Below are positions 1-7,815 of a stretch of 64,000 nt of DNA, one piece after another. Below the pieces are notes generated by a model. It saw only the letters and a list, made by a program, of their open reading frames with translations, ran no database searches and had not been told where the DNA came from. The stretch comes from DATMNI01 sp035570275 (lineage in GTDB: Bacteria > Acidobacteriota > Terriglobia > Bryobacterales > Bryobacteraceae): assembly GCA_035570275.1 (NCBI GenBank), contig DATMNI010000117.1, forward strand, positions 28,896 to 92,895, read 5' to 3'. The position numbers and the translations under genes are program-made. Position 1 is the stretch's first letter. Each line of letters begins with the position of its first letter.

Positions 1-89
1 GATCATAAACCTTCGCCCAGGTTTCGCGGCTCGAGGCTACCACCTACTTAAGCCCGGCCTTCGTCAGATCCAAGCCCACCAACTAAGGT

Positions 90-413
90 TCATCTGGGCA
101 CATCGCCCTGCCGCAGTGCCCGGCGCGAGCCGTGGTAAATCCGCAAGACACGAACCACCTCGCGCGGTTCGTCCAGGTGAAATACGATACGGTGCGAGTG
201 GTAAAGAATCTGCCGCAGGTCCCTGGTTCGCAGCGCCGCCTCGACCACCAGTGAGCCGCGGCCCGGCGAATGTTCCAGCGACCAGAGCGCATCCAATAAG
301 CCGTTCCACCACCGTTCGGCCCCGATGGGGTCGCCCTTCTCACGGCGGACATATTCTACGAAATCCTCGGCATCGGCGAGCGCCGCCTCCGTAATATCAA
401 CGCGAAAAGCCAA
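90..413 (-). CDS. RelE/ParE-family toxin
   Basis: 107-residue protein with the size and layout of RelE/ParE ribonuclease or gyrase toxins: an N-terminal ITEAALADAEDF helix followed by the characteristic C-terminal stretch LRQILYHSHRIVFHLDEP and a final VLRIYHGSR strand. Known members cleave ribosome-bound mRNA or poison gyrase; which applies here cannot be told. It overlaps the upstream 75-residue antitoxin gene by 17 bases on the same strand, the usual antitoxin-first arrangement. Start taken at 413, inside the antitoxin end, giving a full-length family domain. Confidence 0.85.
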   Translation of the reverse strand: MAFRVDITEAALADAEDFVEYVRREKGDPIGAERWWNGLLDALWSLEHSPGRGSLVVEAALRTRDLRQILYHSHRIVFHLDEPREVVRVLRIYHGSRRALRQGDVPR

Positions 414-624
414 GCTTTGCCCCGAGTTGGCTAAGCGCTTCGCGCGCTGGGCGCACGCGCCCGATTTCTACGTCCGCAAGACCCGCCTCGACCGAAGAGA
501 CAAAGTCACTCTGCTCCTCGGCTTCCAGCATGAGCCGCCGGAGATAGTCATCCACCTCCAGACCTTGTGCCCGGGCATTGGCGAGCACCCGAACCATAGT
601 TTCCTCGGAGATCTCCAAGGTCAT
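397..624 (-). CDS. Antitoxin of RelE/ParE-type pair
   Basis: 75 residues, acidic middle (LEAEEQSDF) and a basic tail, immediately upstream of and overlapping the RelE/ParE-like toxin. The start MTLEISEETMVRVLANARAQGLEVDDYLRRL suits a ribbon-helix-helix DNA-binding antitoxin; the rest would wrap the toxin. Assignment rests on size and on position beside a recognisable toxin rather than on a strong motif of its own. Confidence 0.7.
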   Translation of the reverse strand: MTLEISEETMVRVLANARAQGLEVDDYLRRLMLEAEEQSDFVSSVEAGLADVEIGRVRPAREALSQLGAKLGFSR

Positions 625-699
625 CGCGATTACTCCTCTCTATCAGCTTATCGCCTGCCCTACGGCGTTGTCTTGTGCCAATGGCCGGCAAAGGCTCCC

Positions 700-1200
700 T
701 TGCGGTCGCGGCTCTGATTGGGGGTTCGCCGCCTTGTGCCACTCCGAAGCGTTCCCACGAATCGCCGTTCCAACTGCCGGCCCTCCGCAAACTGCCGCTC
801 CAGTTCCGCCACCAGCCGCGGCATCTTTTCCTCGAAAGGCTCCTCATCCTCGTCGCTCTCCGTCGACCCGACGTAGCGACCCGGCGTCAGCGCGTAACCG
901 TGCGCCCGCACCTCATCCAATGTCGCCACGCGGCAGAAACCGGGGACCGCCTGCTCTGCAGCGACGCCCGCATCGGTGGTGTGGTGCTCGCTCGCGGGGT
1001 CGGCGATCAGGCGCTCCAGTTCGGCGCCGCGGCGCTCATAGTGGAGCGAAAGGAAGCGTAGGAAGATGATTGGCAGCACGTAGCGCTTGTAGTCGGCAGG
1101 CTCGATGGAGCCCCGCAGATTGACCGCTGCATGCCAGAGTTGCGCGGTGAGGGCGGCGATGCCGTAACCGTTCGATTGGGCCGTCGTTTTGGGGTTCTCA
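700..1200 (-). pseudogene. hsdM remnant with internal deletion (type I R-M methylase)
   Basis: Reading from about 1200 downwards, the frame encodes the N-terminal HsdM signature (ALTAQLWHAAVNLRGSIEPADYKRYVLPIIFLRFLS, given here only as the region around 1165-1045), runs to RLIADPASEH, then jumps directly to the HsdM C-terminus (ATLDEVRAHGYALTPGRYVG, EPFEEKMPRLVAELE). Intact HsdM is around 500 residues; here about 170 remain and the NPPY catalytic region and SAM motif are absent. The end after RQLERRF drifts into unrelated sequence. No hsdS or hsdR is present, so this is a dead restriction-modification relic. Confidence 0.8.
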
Positions 1201-1497
1201 CCTTGGGAGGCTTGGGCCGCGCGCCCCAGTAGTCCGATTGTACAGCGCGTAGCTCAGCGGTCCGTGCAACCCGCGGTATTCGCGGGTGTGCTAAGACGTT
1301 TCGGCGTTCGGAAGCCGGCGGCTGGTGGGGCAACGTGCCCACTGGCCCCCGCCCCTTGCCCCTGTCCCCTGGTCCCCGGCCCCCGCCCCTTGGCCGCGTT
1401 ATTCGTCGGCAAAGAGCGGCCATTCGTCCCACGGTTTCGCGCATTCGTCGGTCGCCAATTCCCGCCGAGCCTTTAAACCTCGTAAACTTGTTATCAG
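1201..1497. other. Intergenic spacer with C-rich repeats
   Basis: No gene seen. Positions about 1345-1395 are a C-rich run of degenerate CCCCTGGCCCC-like units, a low-complexity type that recurs at 7703-7735. The spacer must hold the promoter of the efflux operon that starts at 1498, but no clear -35/-10 pair was identified. Confidence 0.5.
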
Positions 1498-2646
1498 ATG
1501 TTCCGCTACCTTCCTTTAATTCTGAAGAACTGCTGGCGCAACCGCCGCCGCACGCTGCTCACCATCGCCAGCATCGGCGTCTCCATGTGCCTGCTGGGCG
1601 TGATGATCGCCATGTTCCACGCCATGTATCTCAGCGACGCCGCTCCCGAACAGGCCCTGCGTCTGGTCACCCGCAACCGCGTCTCGCTCACCGTGGTCAT
1701 GCCGCAGTCCTACCAGGCGGCCATCCGGCAGATCCCTGGCGTGCGCGAGGTCATGATCTCGCAATGGTTCGGCGGCACATATATAGACGCCAAGCACTTC
1801 TTTGCCCGCTTCGCCGTGGAACCGGAAAAGCTGTTCGGCATCTACGGTGAATTGACGATCCCCGACGATCAGCGCAAAGCCTTCGAACGCGATCGCACCG
1901 GCTGCGTGGTGGGCCGCGACCTGGCCAATAAGTACAATTTCCACGTCGGCGACCGAATCACCCTGGTAGGCGACATTTTTCCGGGCGATTTCCCATTTAC
2001 CATTCGCGGCATTTTCGACAGCCCGCGCGCCAGCGAGGTGCTCTACTTCAGCCGCGATTATCTGGAGCAGAGCATGGAGGAGCGGCGGCGCGGCACGGCG
2101 GGAATGTTCACCACCCTGATCGACAATCCGGCTTCCGCCACGCGCATCGCCGAAGCCATTGACAACGAGTATCGCAACGCCACGGCGCAGACCAAGACCG
2201 AGAGCGAGCAGGCTTTCGCGCTCAGCTTCGTCTCCATGATCGGCAACGTGAAGATGTTCCTGGTGGCGATCTCGGCCGCCGTCATGTTCACCATCCTGCT
2301 GGTCTCGGCCAACACCATGGCGATGTCGGTGCGCGAACGCGTGCGCGAAGTGGGCGTGCTCAAGACTCTGGGCTTCACCCCCGGCGCCATCCTGGGCATG
2401 ATCCTGGGCGAAGCCCTGGCGATCTCTTTGATCGGCGGAACCATCGGTTTTCTGCTTTCCACGGGATTAGCCAGCGGCGTCTCCAAAGCGGCAGGGGGCT
2501 TACTGCCGTCTATTCCGTCCTTCCAGCCGGCCGTTGCCGCGGCGTGTATCCTGACAGCCGCGGTGATCGGTCTGGCGAGTTCTCTGGTTCCCGCGATGGG
2601 CGCGTCGCGTATTCCCATCGTGGACGCGCTTCGGAGCACGGACTAA
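1498..2646 (+). CDS. FtsX/MacB-type ABC permease (first)
   Basis: 382-residue inner-membrane permease of a tripartite efflux ABC system. One N-terminal membrane helix (LLTIASIGVSMCLLGVMIAM) precedes a MacB-like periplasmic domain, then three C-terminal helices with the FtsX signature (VSANTMAMSVRERVREVGVLKTLGFTPGAI around residues 265-295). It is followed after 43 bases by a second permease, then an adaptor and an ATPase, so the pair probably forms the heterodimeric transmembrane unit. Substrate unknown; such systems move peptides, macrolides or lipids. Confidence 0.9.
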   Translation: MFRYLPLILKNCWRNRRRTLLTIASIGVSMCLLGVMIAMFHAMYLSDAAPEQALRLVTRNRVSLTVVMPQSYQAAIRQIPGVREVMISQWFGGTYIDAKHFFARFAVEPEKLFGIYGELTIPDDQRKAFERDRTGCVVGRDLANKYNFHVGDRITLVGDIFPGDFPFTIRGIFDSPRASEVLYFSRDYLEQSMEERRRGTAGMFTTLIDNPASATRIAEAIDNEYRNATAQTKTESEQAFALSFVSMIGNVKMFLVAISAAVMFTILLVSANTMAMSVRERVREVGVLKTLGFTPGAILGMILGEALAISLIGGTIGFLLSTGLASGVSKAAGGLLPSIPSFQPAVAAACILTAAVIGLASSLVPAMGASRIPIVDALRSTD

Positions 2647-2689
2647 TCGGCGTTGGGGAGTATTGATCAGCCGAGGAGTATTTATTTAG

Positions 2690-3853
2690 ATGGCTATCCC
2701 ACTCGCATACAACCTCCGCAACCTGGTGGTCCGCAAAACCACCACATTGATGACGGCGCTCGGCATCGCCCTCACGGTAGCGGTGCTGCTGTCGATTCTG
2801 GCTCTGGTCAACGGCTTGCGCGCCACCCTTTCCTCGTCGGGGGATCCGCTGCAAATCGTGGTCCTCCGCAAGGGCTCGGAATCGGAAATCGTCAGCAACT
2901 TCCTGCGCGCACAGTTTCAGGATCTCAAGTTCAAGCCGGGAATTGCCGCCGGCGCGGATGGCCAGCCATTGGCGTCGCTGGAAGTGGTGACCGTCATCAA
3001 CCTGGCCAGCATAGACAACCCGGAAGGCGTCAACCTCACGGTGCGCGGGTTGTCGCCAGTGGGCATTCAGATGCGCCCGGCCATCCACATTGCCAGCGGA
3101 CGCTGGTTTCAACCGGGCCGCCGTGAGGTGGTGGTCGGCAAGTCCGTGGCGGCGCGTTACCCCGATGCGCACCTCGGCAAGAAGATCCAGTTCGGCCGGG
3201 GCATGTGGGACGTGGTCGGTGTGATGGACGCCGGCCAGGGCGCTCAATCCAGCGAAATCTGGGGCGATCTGAACCAGGTCAGCTCCGATCTGCAGCGCCT
3301 CGAAGTGCTCAGCTCCGCCCTGGTCCGAACCACCGATGCCGTCACTGCCACGGCCCTGATCAACGACATTAATAACGACCAGCGCCTGAACATGAATGCG
3401 CTTTCCGAGAAGGCCTATTACGAAGCGCAGACGGCGTTCGCCGCGCCCATCGAATACATCGGCATCTTCGTCTCTATCGTGATGGCCATAGGCAGCAGTT
3501 TCGCCGCCATGAACACCATGTACGCCGCGGTGGCGCGCCGCGCGCGCGAAATCGGCACCTTGCGCGTTTTGGGCTTCTCGCAGGTCAGCATCCTGTTCAG
3601 CTTTTTCGTGGAGTCGGTGCTGCTGGCCGGCCTCGGCGGCCTGCTTGGCTGCCTGCTGGTCTTGCCGCTCAACGGCATCACCACTGGGATGGGCACCTCC
3701 AACTTTTCCGAGACCGCCTTCAACTTCCACGTATCGCCGCAGATTATGGCCGGCGGCATCGGGTTTGCCATCGTGCTGGGCGCGGTGGGCGGCCTGTTCC
3801 CGGCGCGCAACGCGGCGAAAAAAGAAATCCTCACGGCCCTTCGTGAAATCTAA
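2690..3853 (+). CDS. FtsX/MacB-type ABC permease (second)
   Basis: 387 residues with the same topology as its upstream neighbour: N-terminal helix (ALGIALTVAVLLSILALVNG), a large periplasmic MacB-core domain, and a C-terminal three-helix FtsX domain with the motif MNTMYAAVARRAREIGTLRV near residue 277. The two permeases share layout but clearly diverge in sequence, which fits a heterodimer. ATG start at 2690. Part of the 1498-5955 operon. Confidence 0.9.
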   Translation: MAIPLAYNLRNLVVRKTTTLMTALGIALTVAVLLSILALVNGLRATLSSSGDPLQIVVLRKGSESEIVSNFLRAQFQDLKFKPGIAAGADGQPLASLEVVTVINLASIDNPEGVNLTVRGLSPVGIQMRPAIHIASGRWFQPGRREVVVGKSVAARYPDAHLGKKIQFGRGMWDVVGVMDAGQGAQSSEIWGDLNQVSSDLQRLEVLSSALVRTTDAVTATALINDINNDQRLNMNALSEKAYYEAQTAFAAPIEYIGIFVSIVMAIGSSFAAMNTMYAAVARRAREIGTLRVLGFSQVSILFSFFVESVLLAGLGGLLGCLLVLPLNGITTGMGTSNFSETAFNFHVSPQIMAGGIGFAIVLGAVGGLFPARNAAKKEILTALREI

Positions 3854-3907
3854 TTCCGGAACACGATATTTGATAACCCCTATTTGATAACCGATATTTG
3901 GTAACCC

Positions 3908-5248
3908 ATGGACGCCGAACTCAAGAATCTGCAAATCGATCGCACCAAGCGCCGATCCACCGAGCCCTCGCGCTGGTCGACGCGCTTTATCATTGCGGGA
4001 ATACTCCTGTTCCTGCTGTTGGGAGCGTGGCGGTTGGTTTCCGACAAGCTCAACGCCTTGCCGGTCGTTGAAATCCACCGGGTGAAATCCATCAGCGCCG
4101 CCAACGCCCCGGAGGGTGTGGTCCTCAACGCGACGGGTTACATCGTGGCGGCCCACAAAATCGAAGTCGCCGCCAAGGTCATCGGCAAAGTGAAATTCAT
4201 CGGCGTCGAAAAGGGAGACCGCGTCACCGAAGGCCAGGTCCTGGTCCGCCTGGAAGACGACGAGTATCAGGCGCAGCTTCTTCAGGCCAAGGGACAGCTC
4301 GCCAACCTCCAGGCCAAGTTGGATGAGGCCACGCACGGATCGCGCCCCGAGGAGATCGCGCAGGCGCAAGCCAACCTGGATTCCGCCAAGGCCGATCTCG
4401 GCAACGCCAAAGTCACGCTCGACCGCACCCGGAACCTGGTAGCTGAGAAGGTGGTGGCGCTACAGGCTCTGGACGACGCGCAGGCTCGCTACGATGGCGC
4501 CGTCCACCGCATCAACTCGCTGCAGAAAGCCTACGAACTAGTCAAACTGGGCCCACGCCAGGAAGAAATCGACGCTCTCCGGGGCCAGGTGGATCAGGCC
4601 CGCGGAGCCCTCAACTACGCCGAAACCAACCTCGCCAACACCATCATCCGCGCGCCCGTCACCGGCACCATTCTGGAACGGGCCGTGGAGAAAGGCGAAT
4701 TCGTCACCACCAGTTTCGTGGGCGATCGGGGCGCCAAGGGCTACGTGGTTTCGCTGGCCGATCTCAACGACCTGGAGGTGGAGCTCGACATCAGCCAGAA
4801 CGATTTCGCCAAGCTCCACTTCGGCCAGCATGGCACGCTGAATACCGACGCTTTTCCGGACCGCAAGTACGATGGCTTTATTAAGGAGATGTCTCCCGAG
4901 GCCAACCGCCAGAAGGCCACCGTGCAGATCAAACTGAAAGTCTCCAGGCCGGATAACTACCTGCGACCGGAAATGAACGCCAGCGTGGCTTTCATTTCGG
5001 AAAAGAAACCGGCGGGCGCCGACGGCGCCCGGCCCTCGAAGCCCGTCGTGATCGTGCCCGCTTCGGCCGTGCACGAAGGCGCGGTCTTCGTCTTTCTCGA
5101 AGGCAAGGCGGTGCGGCGCGCGGTCAAGACGGGGGCCACCAGCAGCCAGGGTATTCGCATCGAGGATGGCCTGGTGGGCGGCGAAGATCTCATCACCAAC
5201 CCGCCGTCCGGTTTGAAGGACGGAGACAAAGTACGCCAAAAGGCCTGA
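3908..5248 (+). CDS. HlyD-family periplasmic adaptor of efflux ABC system
   Basis: 446-residue membrane-fusion protein. A single N-terminal membrane anchor (FIIAGILLFLLLGAWRLV, about residues 24-41) is followed by a biotinyl-lipoyl-like half (VAAKVIGKVKFIGVEKGDRV), a long coiled-coil hairpin (about residues 130-240, rich in A/Q/L heptads), the second lipoyl half (IRAPVTGTILERAVEKGE) and beta-barrel/membrane-proximal domains. It links the FtsX permeases to an outer-membrane channel; no TolC-like gene is in the window, so the channel is encoded elsewhere. Confidence 0.92.
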   Translation: MDAELKNLQIDRTKRRSTEPSRWSTRFIIAGILLFLLLGAWRLVSDKLNALPVVEIHRVKSISAANAPEGVVLNATGYIVAAHKIEVAAKVIGKVKFIGVEKGDRVTEGQVLVRLEDDEYQAQLLQAKGQLANLQAKLDEATHGSRPEEIAQAQANLDSAKADLGNAKVTLDRTRNLVAEKVVALQALDDAQARYDGAVHRINSLQKAYELVKLGPRQEEIDALRGQVDQARGALNYAETNLANTIIRAPVTGTILERAVEKGEFVTTSFVGDRGAKGYVVSLADLNDLEVELDISQNDFAKLHFGQHGTLNTDAFPDRKYDGFIKEMSPEANRQKATVQIKLKVSRPDNYLRPEMNASVAFISEKKPAGADGARPSKPVVIVPASAVHEGAVFVFLEGKAVRRAVKTGATSSQGIRIEDGLVGGEDLITNPPSGLKDGDKVRQKA

Positions 5249-5253
5249 ATTCT

Positions 5254-5955
5254 ATGAGCGAAACCGGCACCGAAACCGTCATCGAAACCCGCAATCTGAG
5301 CAAGGAATACGTACGCGACGAGTTCCACGTGATCGCGCTGAAGGACGTCAGCCTGGAGATTCACAAAGGCGAGTTTGTCGCCCTGATGGGGCCGTCCGGC
5401 TCCGGCAAGTCCACGCTGCTGCATCTGATCGCCGCCATGGACCGGCCCACCGCGGGCGAGATCCGCGTGCTGGGCCACAATCTCCGGGAACTGAACGACC
5501 GCGAAATCGCTCACTGGCGCAATGAACACGTCGGCTTCATTTTCCAGCAGTTCAATCTGCTCCCGGTGCTTTCCGCGCTGGAAAACGTGGAACTGCCGCT
5601 GAAACTCACCAATCTGAAAAAACCGGAGCGCCTCGAGCACGCCAGGACCGCCCTGAAACTGGTCGGCCTGGGTGACCGTCTGGGCCACTTCCCGCGCCAG
5701 CTTTCGGGCGGCCAGGAACAGCGTGTCGCCATCGCCCGCGCCATCGTCACCGACCCTGCGCTGATCTTGGCCGACGAGCCCACCGGCAACCTGGACGCCA
5801 CGTCAGCCACGGAAATCCTGACCATTCTTTCGAAGCTCAATAAGGATTACGGGAAGACGGTTATTATGGTGACCCACGATCCCCACGCCGCCCAGTTCGC
5901 CAGCAAGATTCACCAGTTGGAGAAGGGTGAGTTGGTGGCGGCGGCCACGGTGTAG
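5254..5955 (+). CDS. LolD/MacB-type ABC ATPase
   Basis: 233-residue ATPase, the energy-coupling subunit of the preceding permeases. All motifs are visible: Walker A GPSGSGKST (about residue 46), Q-loop FIFQQFNLLP, signature LSGGQEQR, Walker B LILADEPTGNLD and H-loop MVTHD. The EPTGNLD extension is typical of the LolD/MacB subfamily. It starts 5 bases after the adaptor gene and closes the operon. Confidence 0.95.
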   Translation: MSETGTETVIETRNLSKEYVRDEFHVIALKDVSLEIHKGEFVALMGPSGSGKSTLLHLIAAMDRPTAGEIRVLGHNLRELNDREIAHWRNEHVGFIFQQFNLLPVLSALENVELPLKLTNLKKPERLEHARTALKLVGLGDRLGHFPRQLSGGQEQRVAIARAIVTDPALILADEPTGNLDATSATEILTILSKLNKDYGKTVIMVTHDPHAAQFASKIHQLEKGELVAAATV

Positions 5956-6032
5956 CGCGCGGCAAAGGCTTCCGGGCCCCTGTGCACCAGGCATATGTAT
6001 TGGGTTCACACGATTTCCCGCTGAGTTCTGAT

Positions 6033-6407
6033 TCAACGGGGGAACCTGTGATGAATGAGGGAGGGCAGGTGATACGCCTGGTCACGCAACTCCGTGGGAT
6101 CCGTTACCGCCCAGAGGAGGACGATCGCTTCGACCACAAGCCCGATTGGCGTTCCCTGGGAGACGACCAATAGACCGGGGCTGGGTTTCTCGGCCAGCAA
6201 GTGGTTGCGGAAGTGGTTGAGCATGTTCCGACGATCATGCGACACCAGAACCCGGTTGTCCCTGGCCGCGTTCCAGGAGTTCCGGATCACCGACGGTTTC
6301 AAGCCCGGCCTCATGGGCCGACGCAAAATCGATGGCGGCTCGCGCCGCCGAACCGCCTTGACAATCGCAAACTTGAGATCGTTATCCGCCTGGAAGGGAA
6401 TGCTCAA
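6033..6407 (-). CDS. DUF5615 PIN-like toxin, locally frameshifted
   Basis: 124 residues. The start FQADNDLKFAIVKAVRRREP and the end NRVLVSHDRRNMLNHFRNHL match the DUF5615 PIN-like family, whose Asp residues (ADND, SHD) would bind metal. Between them, from about 6336 to 6262, the family-like sequence (IDFASAHEAGLETVGDPELLER) is found in another frame: one base seems lost in the run after GAGCCG and the frame is restored by one extra (or two missing) bases near CGCGGCC. The frame stays open, so a chimeric protein may still be made. Overlaps the DUF433 partner by 4 bases. Confidence 0.75.
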   Translation of the reverse strand: MSIPFQADNDLKFAIVKAVRRREPPSILRRPMRPGLKPSVIRNSWNAARDNRVLVSHDRRNMLNHFRNHLLAEKPSPGLLVVSQGTPIGLVVEAIVLLWAVTDPTELRDQAYHLPSLIHHRFPR

Positions 6408-6721
6408 GAGCGGGACTCGCCCATCTTGGCTCTGGCACGCTGGATCTTCTCCCAGAGCATAGGGTTGGCCTGTGCCATCGGGATTCCGCTAGCCTCGAAC
6501 TCGCGCTCGGTTTCTTCGAGGTATTTGTCGATCTCAGCCTGATGGTCCAGGTAGAAAGCGATCGCACCGTAAATCTGCGACCGCTTGAGCAGCGGGAAGT
6601 CTTCCTGAATCGCCTCAGGCGACTGTCCCTCGTTGAACCCGTACACGACCGAGTCCAGCGAAATGCGCGTTCCGGCCACATAGTAGCCTTCGTTGCGCTG
6701 TTCGATGTACTCGCTGTGCAT
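6404..6721 (-). CDS. DUF433 antitoxin
   Basis: About 105 residues. The stretch GYYVAGTRISLDSVVYGFNEG followed by SPEAIQEDFPLLKRSQIYGAIAFYL is the DUF433 helix-turn-helix fold that pairs with DUF5615 PIN-like proteins. Start chosen at the ATG at 6721 because family members begin a few residues before the GYYVAGT motif; a longer reading from 6763 is possible. A TATACT box lies about 15 bases upstream of 6721. Confidence 0.8.
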   Translation of the reverse strand: MHSEYIEQRNEGYYVAGTRISLDSVVYGFNEGQSPEAIQEDFPLLKRSQIYGAIAFYLDHQAEIDKYLEETEREFEASGIPMAQANPMLWEKIQRARAKMGESRS

Positions 6722-6782
6722 GGCCGCGTTTTCAGTATACGCCTTCGTGGAAACGGATCGCATGCTCGCGTAGCCCTTCCCG

Positions 6783-7601
6783 TTGGATACTGGGGGCGTG
6801 AGGCTAACCTCAGGGCAGGCCCATTCAATCGCGCAGATTACCTTCCTGCTTATGGTGCTGGTTTGGTGTGCGTCGAGAGCCTCGGCGCAAGATCCGTTTG
6901 AAATTCATGTCTACGAGTATGAGCCGCTGTCGTGGCGCCAATACAGCCTGGAGGCACATCTGACCTTCGAGGCTCAAGGAACGCCGGCGCGGAATTCGAC
7001 GCTGCTTCCTACCAGGCACCAGACTCATCTTACGCTCGAGCCGACGTTTGGCGTTTCGCCGGATTTCGCCATTGGGTTCATGTTTCTCAATGCCTGGCAG
7101 CCTGGCTATTCGCCGCAGTTCGCAGGTTGGCGGATGTTGCCGCATTTCTACGTCCCTGAGTCATGGGGTTTGCCGGTGCGCCTTGGTTTTGTGGCGGAAT
7201 TCTCGTTTCAAAAGACGCGGTACGAAGAGAATTCCCGCAGGGTCGAACTGCGCCCGATCCTGGACCGCGATTTCGCGCGATGGCAAGTTGTTTTCAATCC
7301 CGTTTTCGAACGTGCGCTGCACGGCGAAGGCACCCGGCGCGGGTGGAACTTCGAGCCGGCTCTGCTGCTGCGATGGAAGCGCAAAGCCTTTTCGCCCTCG
7401 CTGGAGTACTACGGAGGGATCGAGAGCATTAACGTCGTTCCACGGGCTCAGCCGCAGGTGCACCAGTTGTTTATCGGGGGCGACTGGGAACTGCGGCCGG
7501 GATTCGGCGTCAACCTGGGCACGGGCTTTGATGTCGGAAGCAAAGGGCCGGGAGTGGTTCTGAAGAGCCGCTTCGAATGGGACTGGAAGGCCCATCGTTG
7601 A
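6783..7601 (+). CDS. Predicted outer-membrane beta-barrel protein of unknown function
   Basis: 272 residues read from a TTG; a GTG at 6798 is equally possible. A signal peptide (ITFLLMVLVWCASRASAQ) is followed by alternating aromatic/polar strands typical of an outer-membrane barrel (for example FAIGFMFLNAW, LRWKRKAFSPSLEYYGG, HQLFIGGDWELRPGFGVNLG). No catalytic motif was recognised. It runs divergently from the DUF433 gene. Function unknown; a structural or porin-like role is only inferred. Confidence 0.6.
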   Translation: MDTGGVRLTSGQAHSIAQITFLLMVLVWCASRASAQDPFEIHVYEYEPLSWRQYSLEAHLTFEAQGTPARNSTLLPTRHQTHLTLEPTFGVSPDFAIGFMFLNAWQPGYSPQFAGWRMLPHFYVPESWGLPVRLGFVAEFSFQKTRYEENSRRVELRPILDRDFARWQVVFNPVFERALHGEGTRRGWNFEPALLLRWKRKAFSPSLEYYGGIESINVVPRAQPQVHQLFIGGDWELRPGFGVNLGTGFDVGSKGPGVVLKSRFEWDWKAHR

Positions 7602-7815
7602 TCTTCTGCCGGTGGCCCGCCAGATACGCCGCGACGAAATGGCTTCCGCGGCGGACGTCGAAATCGTGGGTGATGCCGAGTCTCCACCCAGGTGCCGCCG
7701 ATCATGACCTCGCCCCCGGCCCCCGGCCCCAGGAGATCGGCATCGGTCTTTGGCCGGATAGCGCAGTGTCTCCCAGCCAAGCGTATATACTATTGTCAAG
7801 CACCTGGTGGGCTGG

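Noticed and set aside
2510..4369. 619-codon minus-strand open frame
   Set aside because: Antisense to the second permease and adaptor; its composition (H, D, G, R rich) is that of a shadow frame in GC-rich DNA.
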